This document shows positions 25,301-40,079 of a stretch of 64,000 nucleotides of DNA, one piece after another (position 1 is the stretch's first letter; each line of letters begins with the position of its first letter). The stretch lies in assembly GCA_963853835.1 (NCBI GenBank), contig OY970832.1, positions 35,620,063 to 35,684,062 of the forward strand. Reading direction: 5' to 3'. The notes beneath the pieces were generated by a model. That model did no database searches. It had not been told where the DNA came from and saw only the letters and a list, made by a program, of their open reading frames with translations. Both the position numbers and the translations under genes were made by a program. Origin of the DNA: Calendula officinalis (Eukaryota; Streptophyta; Magnoliopsida; Asterales; Asteraceae).

Positions 25301-28000
25301 TAGATGTCCATAACTCATACTGATGGCCCTTGAACCATTATTACTACTAGCCATGACCAATAGCCTATAGATATCCATTTTTAAAGTAATAGGTGTCCCT
25401 AACCCATACCCATGGCCCTTGAACCATTATAACCACTACATGTCCAAAACTGATATCAATGGCCCTAGAACCATTATAACTACAAGCCATGACCAGTAGC
25501 CTATAGATATGCATTTTACAAGTAATAGGTGTCCATAACCCAAAACCAAGGCCATTGAACCATTATAACCACTACATGTCCATTACTCATATCGATGGCC
25601 CTTGAACCATTATAACTACTAGCCATGACCAATAGCCTATAGATATCCATTTTAAAAGTAATAGGTGTCCATTACCCATAACAATCGTCCCTGAACCATT
25701 ATAACCACTAGATGTCCATAACTGATACTGATGGCCCTTGAACCATTATAACTACTAGCCATGTCCAATAGCCTACAGATATCCAGTTTACAAGTAATAG
25801 GTGTCCATAACCCATAACCATGGTTCTTGAACCATTATAACCACTAGATGTCCATAACTGATACTGATGGCCCTTGAACCATTATAACTACTAGCCATGT
25901 CCAATAGCCTACAGATATCCATTTTACAAGTAATAGGTGTCCATAACCCATAACCATGGTCCTTGAACCATTATAACCACTAGATGTCCATAACTGATAC
26001 TGATGGCCCTTGAACCATTATAACTACTAGCCACGACCAATAGCCTATAAATATACATTTTACAAGTATTAGGTGTCCATAACCCATAACCAAGGCCATT
26101 GAACCATTATAACCACTACATGTCCATAACTCATATCGATGGCCCTTGAACCATTATAACTACTAGCGATGTCCAATAGCCTACAGATATCCATTTTACA
26201 AGTAATAGGTGTCCATAACCCATAACCATGGCCCTTGAACCATTATAGCCACTAGATGTCCATAACTCATACTGATGGCCCTTGAACCATTATTACTACT
26301 AGCCATGACCAATAGCCTATAGATATCCATTTTTAAAGTAATAGGTGTCCCTAACCCATACCCATGGCCCTTGAACCATTATAACCACTACATGTCCATG
26401 ACTCATATCGATGGCCCTTGAACCATTATAACTTCTAGCCATGACCAATAGCCTATAGATATCCATTTTACAAGTAATAGGTGTCCATAACCCATAACCA
26501 TGGTCCTTGAACATTATAACCACTAGATGTCCATAACTGATACTGATGGCCCTTGAACCATTATAACTACTAGCCATGACCAATAGCCTATAGATATCTA
26601 TTTTACAAGTAATAGGTGTATATAACCCATAATCATGGCCCTTGAACAATTATAACCACTAGATGTCTGTAACTGATACCGATGGCCCTTGAACCATTAT
26701 AACTACTACCCATGACCTATATAGATATCGTTTTTACAAGTAATAGGTGTCCATAACCAATAACCAAGGTCCTTGAATCATTATAACCACTAGATGTCCA
26801 TAACTGATATTGATGGCCCTTGAACCATTATAACCACTAGCCATGACCAATAGCCTATAGAAATTCATTTTACAAGTAATAGGCGCCCATAACCCATAAC
26901 CATGGTCCTTGAACCATTATAACCATTAGATGTCCATAACTGATACTGATGGCCCTTCAACTATTATAACTACTAGCCATGGCCAATAGCGTATAGATAT
27001 CAAATTTATAAGTAATAGGGGCCCATAACCCATAACCATGGTCCTTGAACCATTATAACCACTAGATGTCCATAATTGATACTGATGGCCCTTGAACCAT
27101 TATAACTACTAGCCATGACCAATAGCCTATAGATACCCATTTTACAAGTAATAGGTGTCCGTAACCCATAACCATGGCCCTTGAACCATTATAGCCACTA
27201 GATGTCCATAACTCATACTGATGGCCCTTGAACCATTATTACTACTAGCCATGACCAATAGCCTATAGATATCCATTTTTAAAGTAATAGGTGTCCCTAA
27301 CCCATACCCATGGCCCTTGAACCATTATAACCACTACATGTCCAAAACTGATATCAATGGCCCTTGAACCATTATAACTACAAGCCATGACCAGTAGCCT
27401 ATAGATATGCATTTTACAAGTAATAGGTGTCCATAACCCAAAACCAAGGCCATTGAACCATTATAACCACTACATGTCCATTACTCATATCGATGGCCCT
27501 TGAACCATTATAACTACTAGCCATGACCAATAGCCTATAGATATCCATTTTAAAAGTAATAGGTGTCCATTACCCATAACAATCGTCCCTGAACCATTAT
27601 AACCACTAGATGTCCATAACTGATACTGATGGCCCTTGAACCATTATAACTACTAGCCATGTCCAATAGCCTACAGATATCCAGTTTACAAGTAATAGGT
27701 GTCCATAACCCATAACCATGGTTCTTGAACCATTATAACCATTAGATGTCCATAACTGATACTGATGGCCCTTGAACCATTATAACTACTAGCCATGTCC
27801 AATAGCCTACAGATATCCATTTTACAAGTAATAGGTGTCCATAACCCATAACCATGGTCCTTGAACCATTGTAACCACTAGATGTCCATAACTGATACTG
27901 ATGGCCCTTGAACCATTATAACTACTAGCCACGACCAATAGCCTATAAATATACATTTTACAAGTAATAGGTGTCCATAACCCATAACCAAGGCCATTGA
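19330..28000. repeat. Satellite 2, ~1898-bp higher-order repeat (14 monomers), ~4.5 copies
   Basis: An identical run of monomer variants returns at about 20125, 21977, 24419 and 26317. The offsets are 1852, 2442 and 1898 bp. The 1852-bp copy is explained by a 46-bp deletion at about 21199 (GCCATGACC joined straight to CAAAACCAAGG). The 2442-bp copy is explained by an extra 544 bp, exactly four monomers. The basic unit is thus 1898 bp, or 14 monomers less 6 bp. Copies differ by only scattered substitutions, so this block is more homogenised than its left neighbour. Block edges are judged by eye to within about 50-100 bp. Confidence 0.85.
23321..24408. repeat. Four-monomer (544-bp) tandem duplication inside a 1.9-kb HOR copy
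   Basis: The variant GTCCAATAGCCTACAGATAT followed by CCAGTTTACA is present at 23321 and again at 23865, an offset of exactly 4 x 136 bp. The neighbouring HOR copies have it once. This accounts for the 2442-bp spacing in the block and points to a single in-register unequal exchange. Confidence 0.8.
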
Positions 28001-31000
28001 ACCATTATAACCACTAGATGTCCATAACTGATACTGATGGCCCTTGAACCATTATAACTACTAGCCACGACCAATAGCCTATAGATATCCATTTTGCAAG
28101 TAATAGGTGTGCATAACCCATAACCAAGGCAATTGAACCATTATAACCACTAGATGTCCATAACTCATACTGATGGCCCTTGAACCATTATTACTACTAG
28201 CCATGACCAATAGCCTATAGATATCCATTTTTAAAGTAATAGGTGTCCCTAACCCATACCCATGGCCCTTGAACCATTATAACCACTACATGTCCATAAC
28301 TCATATCAATGGCCCTTGAACCATTATAACTACAAACCATGACCAATAGCCTATAGATATGCATTTTACAAATAATAGGTGTCCATAACCCATAACCAAG
28401 GCCATTGAACCATTATTACCACTACATGTCCATTACTCATACCGATGGCCCTTGAACCATTATAACTACTAGCCATGACCAATAGCCTATAGATATCCAT
28501 TTTAAAAGTAATAGGTGTCCATTACCCATAACAATCATCCCTGAACCATTATAACCATTAGATGTCCATAACTGATACTGATGGCCCTTGAACCATTATA
28601 ATTACTAGCCATCACCAATAGCCTATAGATATCCATTTTACAAGTAATAGGTGTCCATAACCCATAACCATGGTCCTTGAACCATTATAACCATTAGATG
28701 TCCATAACTGATACTGATGGCCCTTCAACTATTATAACTACTAGCCATGGCCAATAGCGTATAGATATCCAATTTATAAGTAATAGGGGTCCATAACCCA
28801 TAACCATGGTCCTTGAACCATTATAACCACTAGATGTCCATAACTGATACTGATGGCCCTTGAACCATTATAACTACTAGCCATGACCAGTAGCCTATAG
28901 ATATCCATTTTACAAGTAATAGGTGTCCATAACCCATAACCATGGTCCTTGAACCATTGTAACCACTAGATGTCCATAACTGATACTGATGGCCCTTGAA
29001 CCATTATAACTACTAGCCATGACCAGTAGCCTATAGATATCCATTTTACAAGTAATAGGTGTCCATAACCCATAACCATGGTTCTTGAACCATTATAACC
29101 ACTAGATGTCCATAACTGATACTGATGGCTCTTGAACCATTATAACTACTAGCCATGTCCAATAGCCTACAGATATCCATTTTACAAGTAATAGGTGTCC
29201 ATAACCCATAACCATGGTCCTTGAACCATTGTAACCACTAGATGTCCATACCTGATACTGATGGCCCTTGAACCATTATAACTACTAGCCACGAGCAATA
29301 GCCTATAAATATACATTTTACAAGTAATAGGTGTCCATAACCCATAACCAAGGCCATTGAACCATTATAACCACTACATGTCCATAACTCATATCGATGG
29401 CCCTTGAACCATTATAACTACTAGCGATGTCCAATAGCCTACAGATATCCATTTTACAAGTAATAGGTGTCCATAACCCATAACCATGGTCCTTGAACCA
29501 TTATAACCACTAGATGTCCATAACTGATACTGATGGCCCTTGAACCATTATAACTACTAGCCATGACCAGTAGCCTATAGATATCCATTTTACAAGTAAT
29601 AGGTGTCCATAACCCATAACCAAGGCCATTGAACCATTATAACCACTAGATGTCCATAACTGATACTGATGGCCCTTGAACCATTATAACTACTAGCCAC
29701 GACCAATAGCCTATAGATATCCATTTTGCAAGTAATAGGTGTGCATAACCCATAACCAAGGCCATTGAACCATTATAACCACTACATGCATGTCCATGAC
29801 TCATATCGATGGCCCTTGAACCATTATAACTACGAGCCATGACCAATAGCCTATAGATATCCATTTTACAAGTAATAGGTGTCCATAACCCATAACCATG
29901 GTCTTTGAACACTATAACCACTAGATGTCCATAACTGATACTGATGGCCCTTGAACCATTATAACTACTAGCCATGACCAATAGCCTATAGATATCTATT
30001 TTACAAGTAATAGGTGTATATAACCCATAATCATGGCCCTTGAACAATTATAACCACTAGATGTCTGTAACTGATACCGATGGCCCTTGAACCATTATAA
30101 CTACTACCCATGACCTATATAGATATCTTTTTTACAAGTGATAGTGTCCATAACCCATAACCAAGGTCCTTGAACCGTTATAACCACTAGATGTCCATAA
30201 CTGATACTGATGTCCCTTGAACCATTATAACTACTAGCCATGACCAATAGCCTATAGAAATTCATTTTACAAGTAACAGGTGTCCATAACCCATAACCAT
30301 GGTCCTTGAACCATTAGAACCACTAGATGTCCATAACTGATACTGATGGCCCTTCAACTATTATAACTACTAGCCATGGCCAATAGCGTATAGATATCCA
30401 ATTTACAAGTAACAGGTGTCCATAACCCATAACCATGGTCCTTGAACCATTATAACCACTAGATGTCCATAATTGATACTGATGGCCCTTGAACCATTAT
30501 AACTACTAGCCATGACCAATAGCCTATAGAAATTATTTTACAAGTAACAGGTGTCCATAACCCATAACCATGGTCCTTAAACCATTATAACCACTAGATG
30601 TCCATAACTGATACTGATGGCCCTTCAACTATTATAACTACTAGCCATGGCCAATAGCGTATAGATATCCAATTTACAAGTAATAGGTGTCCATAACCCA
30701 TAACCATGGTCCTTGAACCATTATAACCACTAGATGTCCAAAATTGATACTGATGGCCCTTGAACCATTATAACTACTAGCCATGACCAATAGCCTATAG
30801 ATATCCATTTTACAAGTAATAGGTGTCCGTAACCCATAACCATGGTCCTTGAACCATTATAGCCACTAGATGTCCATAACTCATACTGATGGCCCTTGAA
30901 CCATTATTACTACTAGCCATGACCAATAGCCTATAGATATCCATTTTAAAAGTAATAGGTGTCCCTAACCCATACCCATGGCCCTTGAACCATTATAACC

Positions 31001-31500
31001 ACTACATGTCCATAACTCATATCAATGGCCCTTGAACCATTATAACTACAAACCATGACCAATAGCCTATAGATATGCATTTTACAAATAATAGGTGTCC
31101 ATAACCCATAACCAAGGCCATTGAACCATTATTACCACTACATGTCCATTACTCATACCGATGGCCCTTGAACCATTATAACTACTAGCCATGACCAATA
31201 GCCTATAGATATCCATTTTAAAAGTAATAGGTGTCCATTACCCATAACAATCATCCCTGAACCATTATAACCATTAGATGTCCATAACTGATACTGATGG
31301 CCCTTGAACCATTATAATTACTAGCCATCACCAATAGCCTATAGATATCCATTTTACAAGTAATAGGTGTCCATAACCCATAACCATGGTCCTTGAACCA
31401 TTATAACATTAGATGTCCATAACTGATACTGATGGCCCTTCAACTATTATAACTACTAGCCATGGCCAATAGCGTATAGATATCCAATTTATAAGTAATA

Positions 31501-33015
31501 GGGGTCCATAACCCATAACCATGGTCCTTGAACCATTATAACCACTAGATGTCCATAACTGATACTGATGGCCCTTGAACCATTATTACTACTAGCCATG
31601 ACCAGTAGCCTATAGATATCCATTTTACAAGTAATAGGTGTCTATAACCCATAACCATGGTCCTTGAACCATTGTAACCACTAGATGTCCATAACTGATA
31701 CTGATGGCCCTTGAACCATTATAACTACTAGCCATGACCAGTAGCCTATAGATATCCATTTTACAAGTAATAGGTGTCCATAACCCCTAACCATGGTTCT
31801 TGAACCATTATAACCACTAGATGTCCATAACTGATACTGATGGCCCTTGAACCATTATAACTACTAGCCATGTCCAATAGCCTACAGATATCCATTTTAC
31901 AAGTAATAGGTGTCCATAACCCATAACCATGGTCCTTGAACCATTGTAACCACTAGATGTCCATAACTGATACTGATGGCCCTTGAACCATTATAACTAC
32001 TAGCCACGAGCAATAGCCTATAAATATACATTTTACAAGTAATAGGTGTCCATAACCCATAACCAAGGCCATTGAACCATTATAACCACTACATGTCCAT
32101 AACTCATATCGATGGCCCTTGAACCATTATAACTACTAGCGATGTCCAATAGCCTACAGATATCCATTTTCCAAGTAATAGGTGTCCATAACCCATAACC
32201 ATGGTCCTTGAACCATTATAACCACTAGATGTCCATAACTGATACTGATGGCCCTTGAACCATTATAACTACTAGCCATGACCAGTAGCCTATAGATATC
32301 CATTTTACAAGTAATAGGTGTCCATAACCCATAACCATGGTCCTTGAACCATTGTAACCACTAGATGTCCATAACTGATACTGATGGCCCTTGAACCATT
32401 ATAACTACTAGCCATGACCAGTAGCCTATAGATATCCATTTTACAAGTAATAGGTGTCCATAACCCCTAACCATGGTTCTTGAACCATTATAACCACTAG
32501 ATGTCCATAACTGATACTGATGGCCCTTGAACCATTATAACTACTAGCCATGTCCAATAGCCTACAGATATCCATTTTACAAGTAATAGGTGTCCATAAC
32601 CCATAACCATGGTCCTTGAACCATTGTAACCACTAGATGTCCATAACTGATACTGATGGCCCTTGAACCATTATAACTACTAGCCACGAGCAATAGCCTA
32701 TAAATATACATTTTACAAGTAATAGGTGTCCATAACCCATAACCAAGGCCATTGAACCATTATAACCACTACATGTCCATAACTCATATCGATGGCCCTT
32801 GAACCATTATAACTACTAGCGATGTCCAATAGCCTACAGATATCCATTTTCCAAGTAATAGGTGTCCATAACCCATAACCATGGTCCTTGAACCATTATA
32901 ACCACTAGATGTCCATAACTGATACTGATGGCCCTTGAACCATTATAACTACTAGCCATGACCAGTAGCCTATAGATATCCATTTTACAAGTAATAGGTG
33001 TCCATAACCCATAAC
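31501..33015. repeat. 680-bp (five-monomer) tandem duplication
   Basis: Private variants appear twice at an offset of exactly 680 bp: CCCCTAACCATGG (31784 and 32464), CCACGAGCAATAGCC (about 32003 and 32683), and TTTTCCAAGTAATAGG (about 32167 and 32847). By eye the copies differ at only a handful of positions, such as ATTACTACT against ATAACTACT near 31575. The near identity marks a very recent duplication. Confidence 0.88.
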
Positions 33016-33040
33016 CAAGGCCATTGAACCATTATAACCA

Positions 33041-34780
33041 CTAGATGTCCATAACTGATACTGATGGCCCTTGAACCATTATAACTACTAGCCACGACCA
33101 ATAGCCTATAGATATCCATTTTGCAAGTAATAGGTGTGCATAACCCATAACCAAGGCCATTGAACCATTATAACCACTACATGCATGTCCATGACTCATA
33201 TCGATGGCCCTTGAACCGTTATAACTACTAGCCATGACCAATAGCCTATAGATATCCATTTTACAAGTAATAGGTGTCCATAACCCATAACCATGGTCTT
33301 TGAACACTATAACCACTAGATGTCCATAACTGATACTGATGGCCCTTGAACCATTATAACTACTAGCCATGACCAATAGCCTATAGATATCTATTTTACA
33401 AGTAATAGGTGTATATAACCCATAATCATGGCCCTTGAACAATTATAACCACTAGATGTCTGTAACTGATACCGATGGCCCTTGAACCATTATAACTACT
33501 ACCCATGACCTATATAGATATCTTTTTTACAAGTGATAGGTGTCCATAACCCATAACCAAGGTCCTTGAACCGTTATAACCACTAGATGTCCATAACTGA
33601 TACTGATGTCCCTTGAACCATTATAACTACTAGCCATGACCAATAGCCTATAGAAATTCATTTTACAAGTAACAGGTGTCCATAACCCATAACCATGGTC
33701 CTTGAACCATTAGAACCACTAGATGTCCATAACTGATACTGATGGCCCTTCAACTATTATAACTACTAGCCATGGCCAATAGCGTATAGATATCCAATTT
33801 ACAAGTAACAGGTGTCCATAACCCATAACCATGGTCCTTGAACCATTATAACCACTAGATGTCCATAATTGATACTGATGGCCCTTGAACCATTATAACT
33901 ACTAGCCATGACCAATAGCCTATAGATATCCATTTTACAAGTAATAGGTGTCCGTAACCCATAACCATGGCCCTTGAACCATTATAGCCACTAGATGTCC
34001 ATAACTCATACTGATGGCCCTTGAACCATTATTACTACTAGCCATGACCAATAGCCTATAGATATCCATTTTAAAAGTAATAGGTGTCCCTAACCCATAC
34101 CCATGGCCCTTGAACCATTATAACCACTACATGTCCATAACTCATATCAATGGCCCTTGAACCATTATAAATACAAACCATGACCAATAGCCTATAGATA
34201 TGCATTTTACAAATAATAGGTGTCCATAACCCATAACCAAGGCCATTGAACCATTATTACCACTACATGTCCATTACTCATACCGATGGCCCTTGAACCA
34301 TTATAACTACTAGCCATGACCAATAGCCTATAGATATCCATTTTAAAAGTAATAGGTGTCCATTACCCATAACAATCATCCCTGAACCATTATAACCACT
34401 AGATGTCCATAACTGATACTGATGGCCCTTGAACCATTATAATTACTAGCCATCACCAATAGCCTATAGATATCCATTTTACAAGTAATAGGTGTCCATA
34501 ACCCATAACCATAGTCCTTGAATCATTATAACCACTAGATGTCCACAACTGTTACTGATGGCCCATGAACCATTATAACTACTAGCCATGTCCTATAGCC
34601 TACAAATATCCATTTTACAAGTAATAGGTGTCCATAACCCATAACCATGGTTATTGAACCATTATAACTACTAGATGTCCATAACTGATACTGATGGCCG
34701 TTGAACCATTATAACTACTAGCCATGTCCAATTGCCTACAGATATCCATTTTACAAGTAATAGGTGTCCATAACCCATAA
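33041..34780. repeat. Segment duplicated at +5166 bp (partner 38207-39950)
   Basis: Rare variants repeat at a constant 5166-bp offset. Examples are CCATAGTCCTTGAATCATT (ATAGTC at 34511 and 39677), TGTCCACAACTGTTACTGAT just after it, and TGCATTTTACAAATAATAGG (34201 and 39367). The offset is 38 monomers less 2 bp. The two copies remain very similar for at least 1.5 kb while the sequence between them is arranged differently. Confidence 0.82.
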
Positions 34781-37700
34781 CCATGGTTCTTGAACCATTA
34801 TAACCACTAGATGTCCATAACTGATACTGATGGCCCTTGAACCATTATAACTACTAGCCATGTCCAATAGCCTACAGATATCCATTTTACAAGTAATAGG
34901 TGTCCATAACCCATAACCATGGTTCTTGAACCATTATAACCACTAGATGTCCATAATTGATACTGATGGCCCTTGAACCATTATAACTACTAGCCATGAC
35001 CAATAGCCTATAAATATACATTTTACAAGTAACAGGTGTCCATAACCCATAACCATGGTCCTTGAACCATTATAACCACTAGATGTCCATAACTGATACT
35101 GAGGGCCCTTCAACTATTATAACTACTAGCCATGGCCAATAGCGTATAGATATCCAATTTACAAGTAATAGGTGTCCATAACCCATAACCATGGTCCTTG
35201 AACCATTATAACCACTAGATGTCCATAATTGATACTGATGGCCCTTGAACCATTATAACTACTAGCCATTACCAATAGCCTATAGATATCCATTTTACAA
35301 GTAATAGGTGTCCGTAACCCATAACCATGGCCCTTGAACCATTATAGCCACTAGATGTCCATAACTCATTCTGATGGCCCTTGAACCATTATTACTAGTA
35401 GCCATGACCAATAGCCTATAGATATCCATTTTAAAAGTAATAGGTGTCCCTAACCCATACCCATGGCCCTTGAACCATTATAACCACTACATGTCCATAA
35501 CTCATATCAATGGCCCTTGAACCATTATAACTACAAACCATGACCAATAGCCTATAGATATGCATTTTACAAATAATAGGTGTCCATAACCCATAACCAA
35601 GGCCATTGAACCATTATTACCACTACATGTCCATTACTCATACCGATGGCCCTTGAACCATTATAACTACTAGCCATGACCAATAGCCTATAGATATCCA
35701 TTTTAAAAGTAATAGGTGTCCATTACCCATAACAATCATCCCTGAACCATTATAACCACTAGATGTCCATAACTGATACTGATGGCCCTTGAACCATTAT
35801 AATTACTAGCCATCACCAATAGCCTATAGATATCCATTTTACAAGTAATAGGTGTCCATAACCCATAACCATGGTTCTTGAACCATTATAACCACTAGAT
35901 GTCCATAACTGATACTGATGGCCCTTGACCCATTATAACTACTAGCCATGACCAATAGCCTATAAATATACATGTTACAAGTAACAGGTGTCCATAACCC
36001 ATAACCATGGTCCTTGAACCATTATAACCACTAGATGTCCATAACTGATACTGATGGCCCATCAACTATTATAACTACTAGCCATGGCCAATAGCGTATA
36101 GATATCCAATTTACAAGTAATAGGTGTCCATAACCCATAACCATGGTCCTTGAACCATTATAACCACTAGATGTCCATAATTGATACTGATGGCCCTTGA
36201 ACCATTATAACTACTAGCCATGACCAATAGCCTATAGATATCCATTTTACAAGTAATAGGTGTCCGTTACCCATAACCATGGCCCTTGAACCATTATAGC
36301 CACTAGATGTCCATAACTCATACTGATGGCCCTTGAACCATTATTACTACTAGCCATGACCAATAGCCTATAGATATCCATTTTAAAAGTAATAGGTGTC
36401 CCTAACCCATACCCATGGCCCTTGAACCATTATAACCACTACATGTCCATAACTCATATCAATGGCCCTTGAACCATTATAACTACAAACCATGACCAAT
36501 AGCCTATAGATATGCATTTTACAAATAATAGGTGTCCATAACCCATAACCAAGGCCATTGAACCATTATTACCACTACATGTCCATTACTCATACCGATG
36601 GCCCTTGAACCATTATAACTACTAGCCATGACCAATAGCCTATAGATATCCATTTTAAAAGTAATAGGTGTCCATTACCCATAACAATCATCCCTGAACC
36701 ATTATAACCACTAGATGTCCATAACTGATACTGATGGCCCTTGAACCATTATAATTACTAGCCATCACCAATAGCCTATAGATATCCATTTTACAAGTAA
36801 TAGGTGTCCATAACCCATAACCATGGTCCTTGAACCATTATAACCATTAGATGTCCATAACTGATACTGATGGCCCTTCAACTATTATAACTACTATCCA
36901 TGGCCAATAGCGTATAGATATCCAATTTATAAGTAATAGGGGTCCATAACCCATAACCATGGTCCTTGAACCATTATAACCACTAGATGTCCATAATTGA
37001 TACTGATGGCCCTTGAACCATTATAACTACTAGCCATGACCAATAGCCTAGAGATATCCATTTTACAAGTAATAGGTGTCCGTAACCCATAACCATGGCC
37101 CTTGAACCATTATAGCCACTAGATGTCCATAACTCATACTGATGGCCCTTGAACCATTATTACTACTAGCCATGACCAATAGCCTATAGATATCCATTTT
37201 TAAAGTAATAGGTGTCCCTAACCCATACCCATGGCCCTTGAACCGTTATAACCACTACATGTCCAAAACTGATATCAATGGCCCTTGAACCATTATAACT
37301 ACAAGCCATGACCAATAGCCTATAGATATGCATTTTACAGGTAATAGGTGTCCATAACCCATAACCAAGGCCATTGAACCATTATAACCACTACATGTCC
37401 ATTACTCATATCGATGGCCCTTGAACCATTATAACTACTAGCCATGACCTATTGCCTAGAGATATCCATTTTAAAAGTAATAGGTGTCCATTACCCATAA
37501 CAATCGTCCCTGAACCATTATAGCCACTAGATGTCCATAACTGATACTGATGGCCCTTGAACCATTATAACTACTAGCCATGTCCAATAGCCTACAGATA
37601 TCCAGTTTACAAGAAATAGGTGTCCATAACCCATAACCATGGTTCTTGAACCATTATAACCACTAGATGTCCATAACTGATACTGATGGCCCTTGAACCA

Positions 37701-38206
37701 TTATAACTACTAGCCATGTCCAATAGCCTATAGATATCCATTTTACAAGTAATAGGTGTCCATAACCCATAACCATGGTCCTTGAACCATTGTAACCACT
37801 AGATGTCCATAACTGATACTGATGGCCCTTGAACCATTATAACTACTAGCCACGACCAATAGCCTATAAATATATATTTTACAAGTAATAGGTGTCCATA
37901 ACCCATAACCAAGGCCATTGAACCATTATAAGCACTACATGTCCATAACTCATATCGATGGCCCTTGAACCATTATAAATACTAGCGATGTCCAATAGCC
38001 TACAGATATCCATTTTACAAGTAATAGGTGTCCATAACCCATAACCATGGTCCTTGAACCATTATAACCACTAGATGTCCATAACTGATACTGATGGCCC
38101 TTGAACCATTATAACAACTAGCCATGACCAGTAGCCTATAGATATCCATTTTACAAGTAATAGGTGTCCATAACCCATAACCAAGGCCATTGAACCATTA
38201 TAACCA

Positions 38207-39950
38207 CTAGATGTCCATAACTGATACTGATGGCCCTTGAACCATTATAACTACTAGCCACGACCAATAGCCTATAGATATCCATTTTGCAAGTAATAGG
38301 TGTGCATAACCCATAACCAAGGCCATTGAACCATTATAACCACTACATGCATGTCCATGACTCATATCGATGGCCCTTGAACCATTATAACTACTAGCCA
38401 TGACCAATAGCCTATAGATATCCATTTTACAAGTAATAGGTGTCCATAACCCATAACCATGGTCTTTGAACACTATAACCACTAGATGTCCATAACTGAT
38501 ACTGATGGCCCTTGAACCATTATAACTACTAGCCATGACCAATAGCCTATAGATATCTATTTTACAAGTAATAGGTGTATATAACCCATAATCATGGCCC
38601 TTGAACAATTATAACCACTAGATGTCTGTAACTGATACCGATGGCCCTTGAACCATTATAACTACTACCCATGACCTATATAGATATCTTTTTTACAAGT
38701 GATAGGTGTCCATAACCCATAACCAAGGTCCTTGAACCGTTATAACCACTAGATGTCCATAACTGATACTGATGTCCCTTGAACCATTATAACTACTAGC
38801 CATGACCAATAGCCTATAGAAATTCATTTTACAAGTAACAGGTGTCCAAAACCCATAACCATGGTCCTTGAACCATTAGAACCACTAGATGTCCATAACT
38901 GATACTGATGGCCCTTCAACTATTATAACTACTAGCCATGGCCAATAGCGTATAGATATCCAATTTACAAGTAACAGGTGTCCATAACCCATAACCATGG
39001 TCCTTGAACCATTATAACCACTAGATGTCCATAATTGATACTGATGGCCCTTGAACCATTATAACTACTAGCCATGACCAATAGCCTATAGATATCCATT
39101 TTACAAGTAATAGGTGTCCGTAACCCATAACCATGGCCCTTGAACCATTATAGCCACTTGATGTCCATAACTCATACTGATGGCCCTTGAACCATTATTA
39201 CTACTAGCCATGACCAATAGCCTATAGATATCCATTTTAAAAGTAATAGGTGTCCCTAACCCATACCCATGGCCCTTGAACCATTATAACCACTACATGT
39301 CCATAACTCATATCAATGGCCCTTGAACCATTATAACTACAAACCATGACCAATAGCCTATAGATATGCATTTTACAAATAATAGGTGTCCATAACCCAT
39401 AACCAAGGCCATTGAACCATTATTACCACTACATGTCCATTACTCATACCGATGGCCCTTGAACCATTATAACTACTAGCCATGACCAATAGCCTATAGA
39501 TATCCATTTTAAAAGTAATAGGTGTCCATTACCCATAACAATCATCCCTGAACCATTATAACCACTAGATGTCCATAACTGATACTGATGGCCCTTGAAC
39601 CATTATAATTACTAGCCATCACCAATAGCCTATAGATATCCATTTTACAAGTAATAGGTGTCCATAACCCATAACCATAGTCCTTGAATCATTATAACCA
39701 CTAGATGTCCACAACTGTTACTGATGGCCCATGAACCATTATAACTACTAGCCATGTCCTATAGCCTACAAATATCCATTTTACAAGTAATAGGTGTCCA
39801 TAACCCATAACCATGGTTCTTGAACCATTATAACTACTAGATGTCCATAACTGATACTGATGGCCCTTGAACCATTATAACTACTAGCCATGTCCAATAG
39901 CCTACAGATATCCATTTTACAAGTAATAGGTGTCCATAACCCATAACCAT
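38207..39950. repeat. Partner copy of the 5166-bp-offset duplication
   Basis: Matches 33041-34780 monomer by monomer, including the private ATAGTCC and CACAACTGTTACTG variants. On the right the similarity fades around 39960, where this copy continues with CTGATTCTGATGG and the partner does not. Confidence 0.8.
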
Positions 39951-40079
39951 GGTTCTTGAACCATTATAACCACTAGATGTCCATAACTGATTCTGATGGC
40001 CCTTGAACCATTATAACTACTAGCCATGACCAATAGCCTATAAATATACATTTTACAAGTAATAGGTGTCCATAACCCA

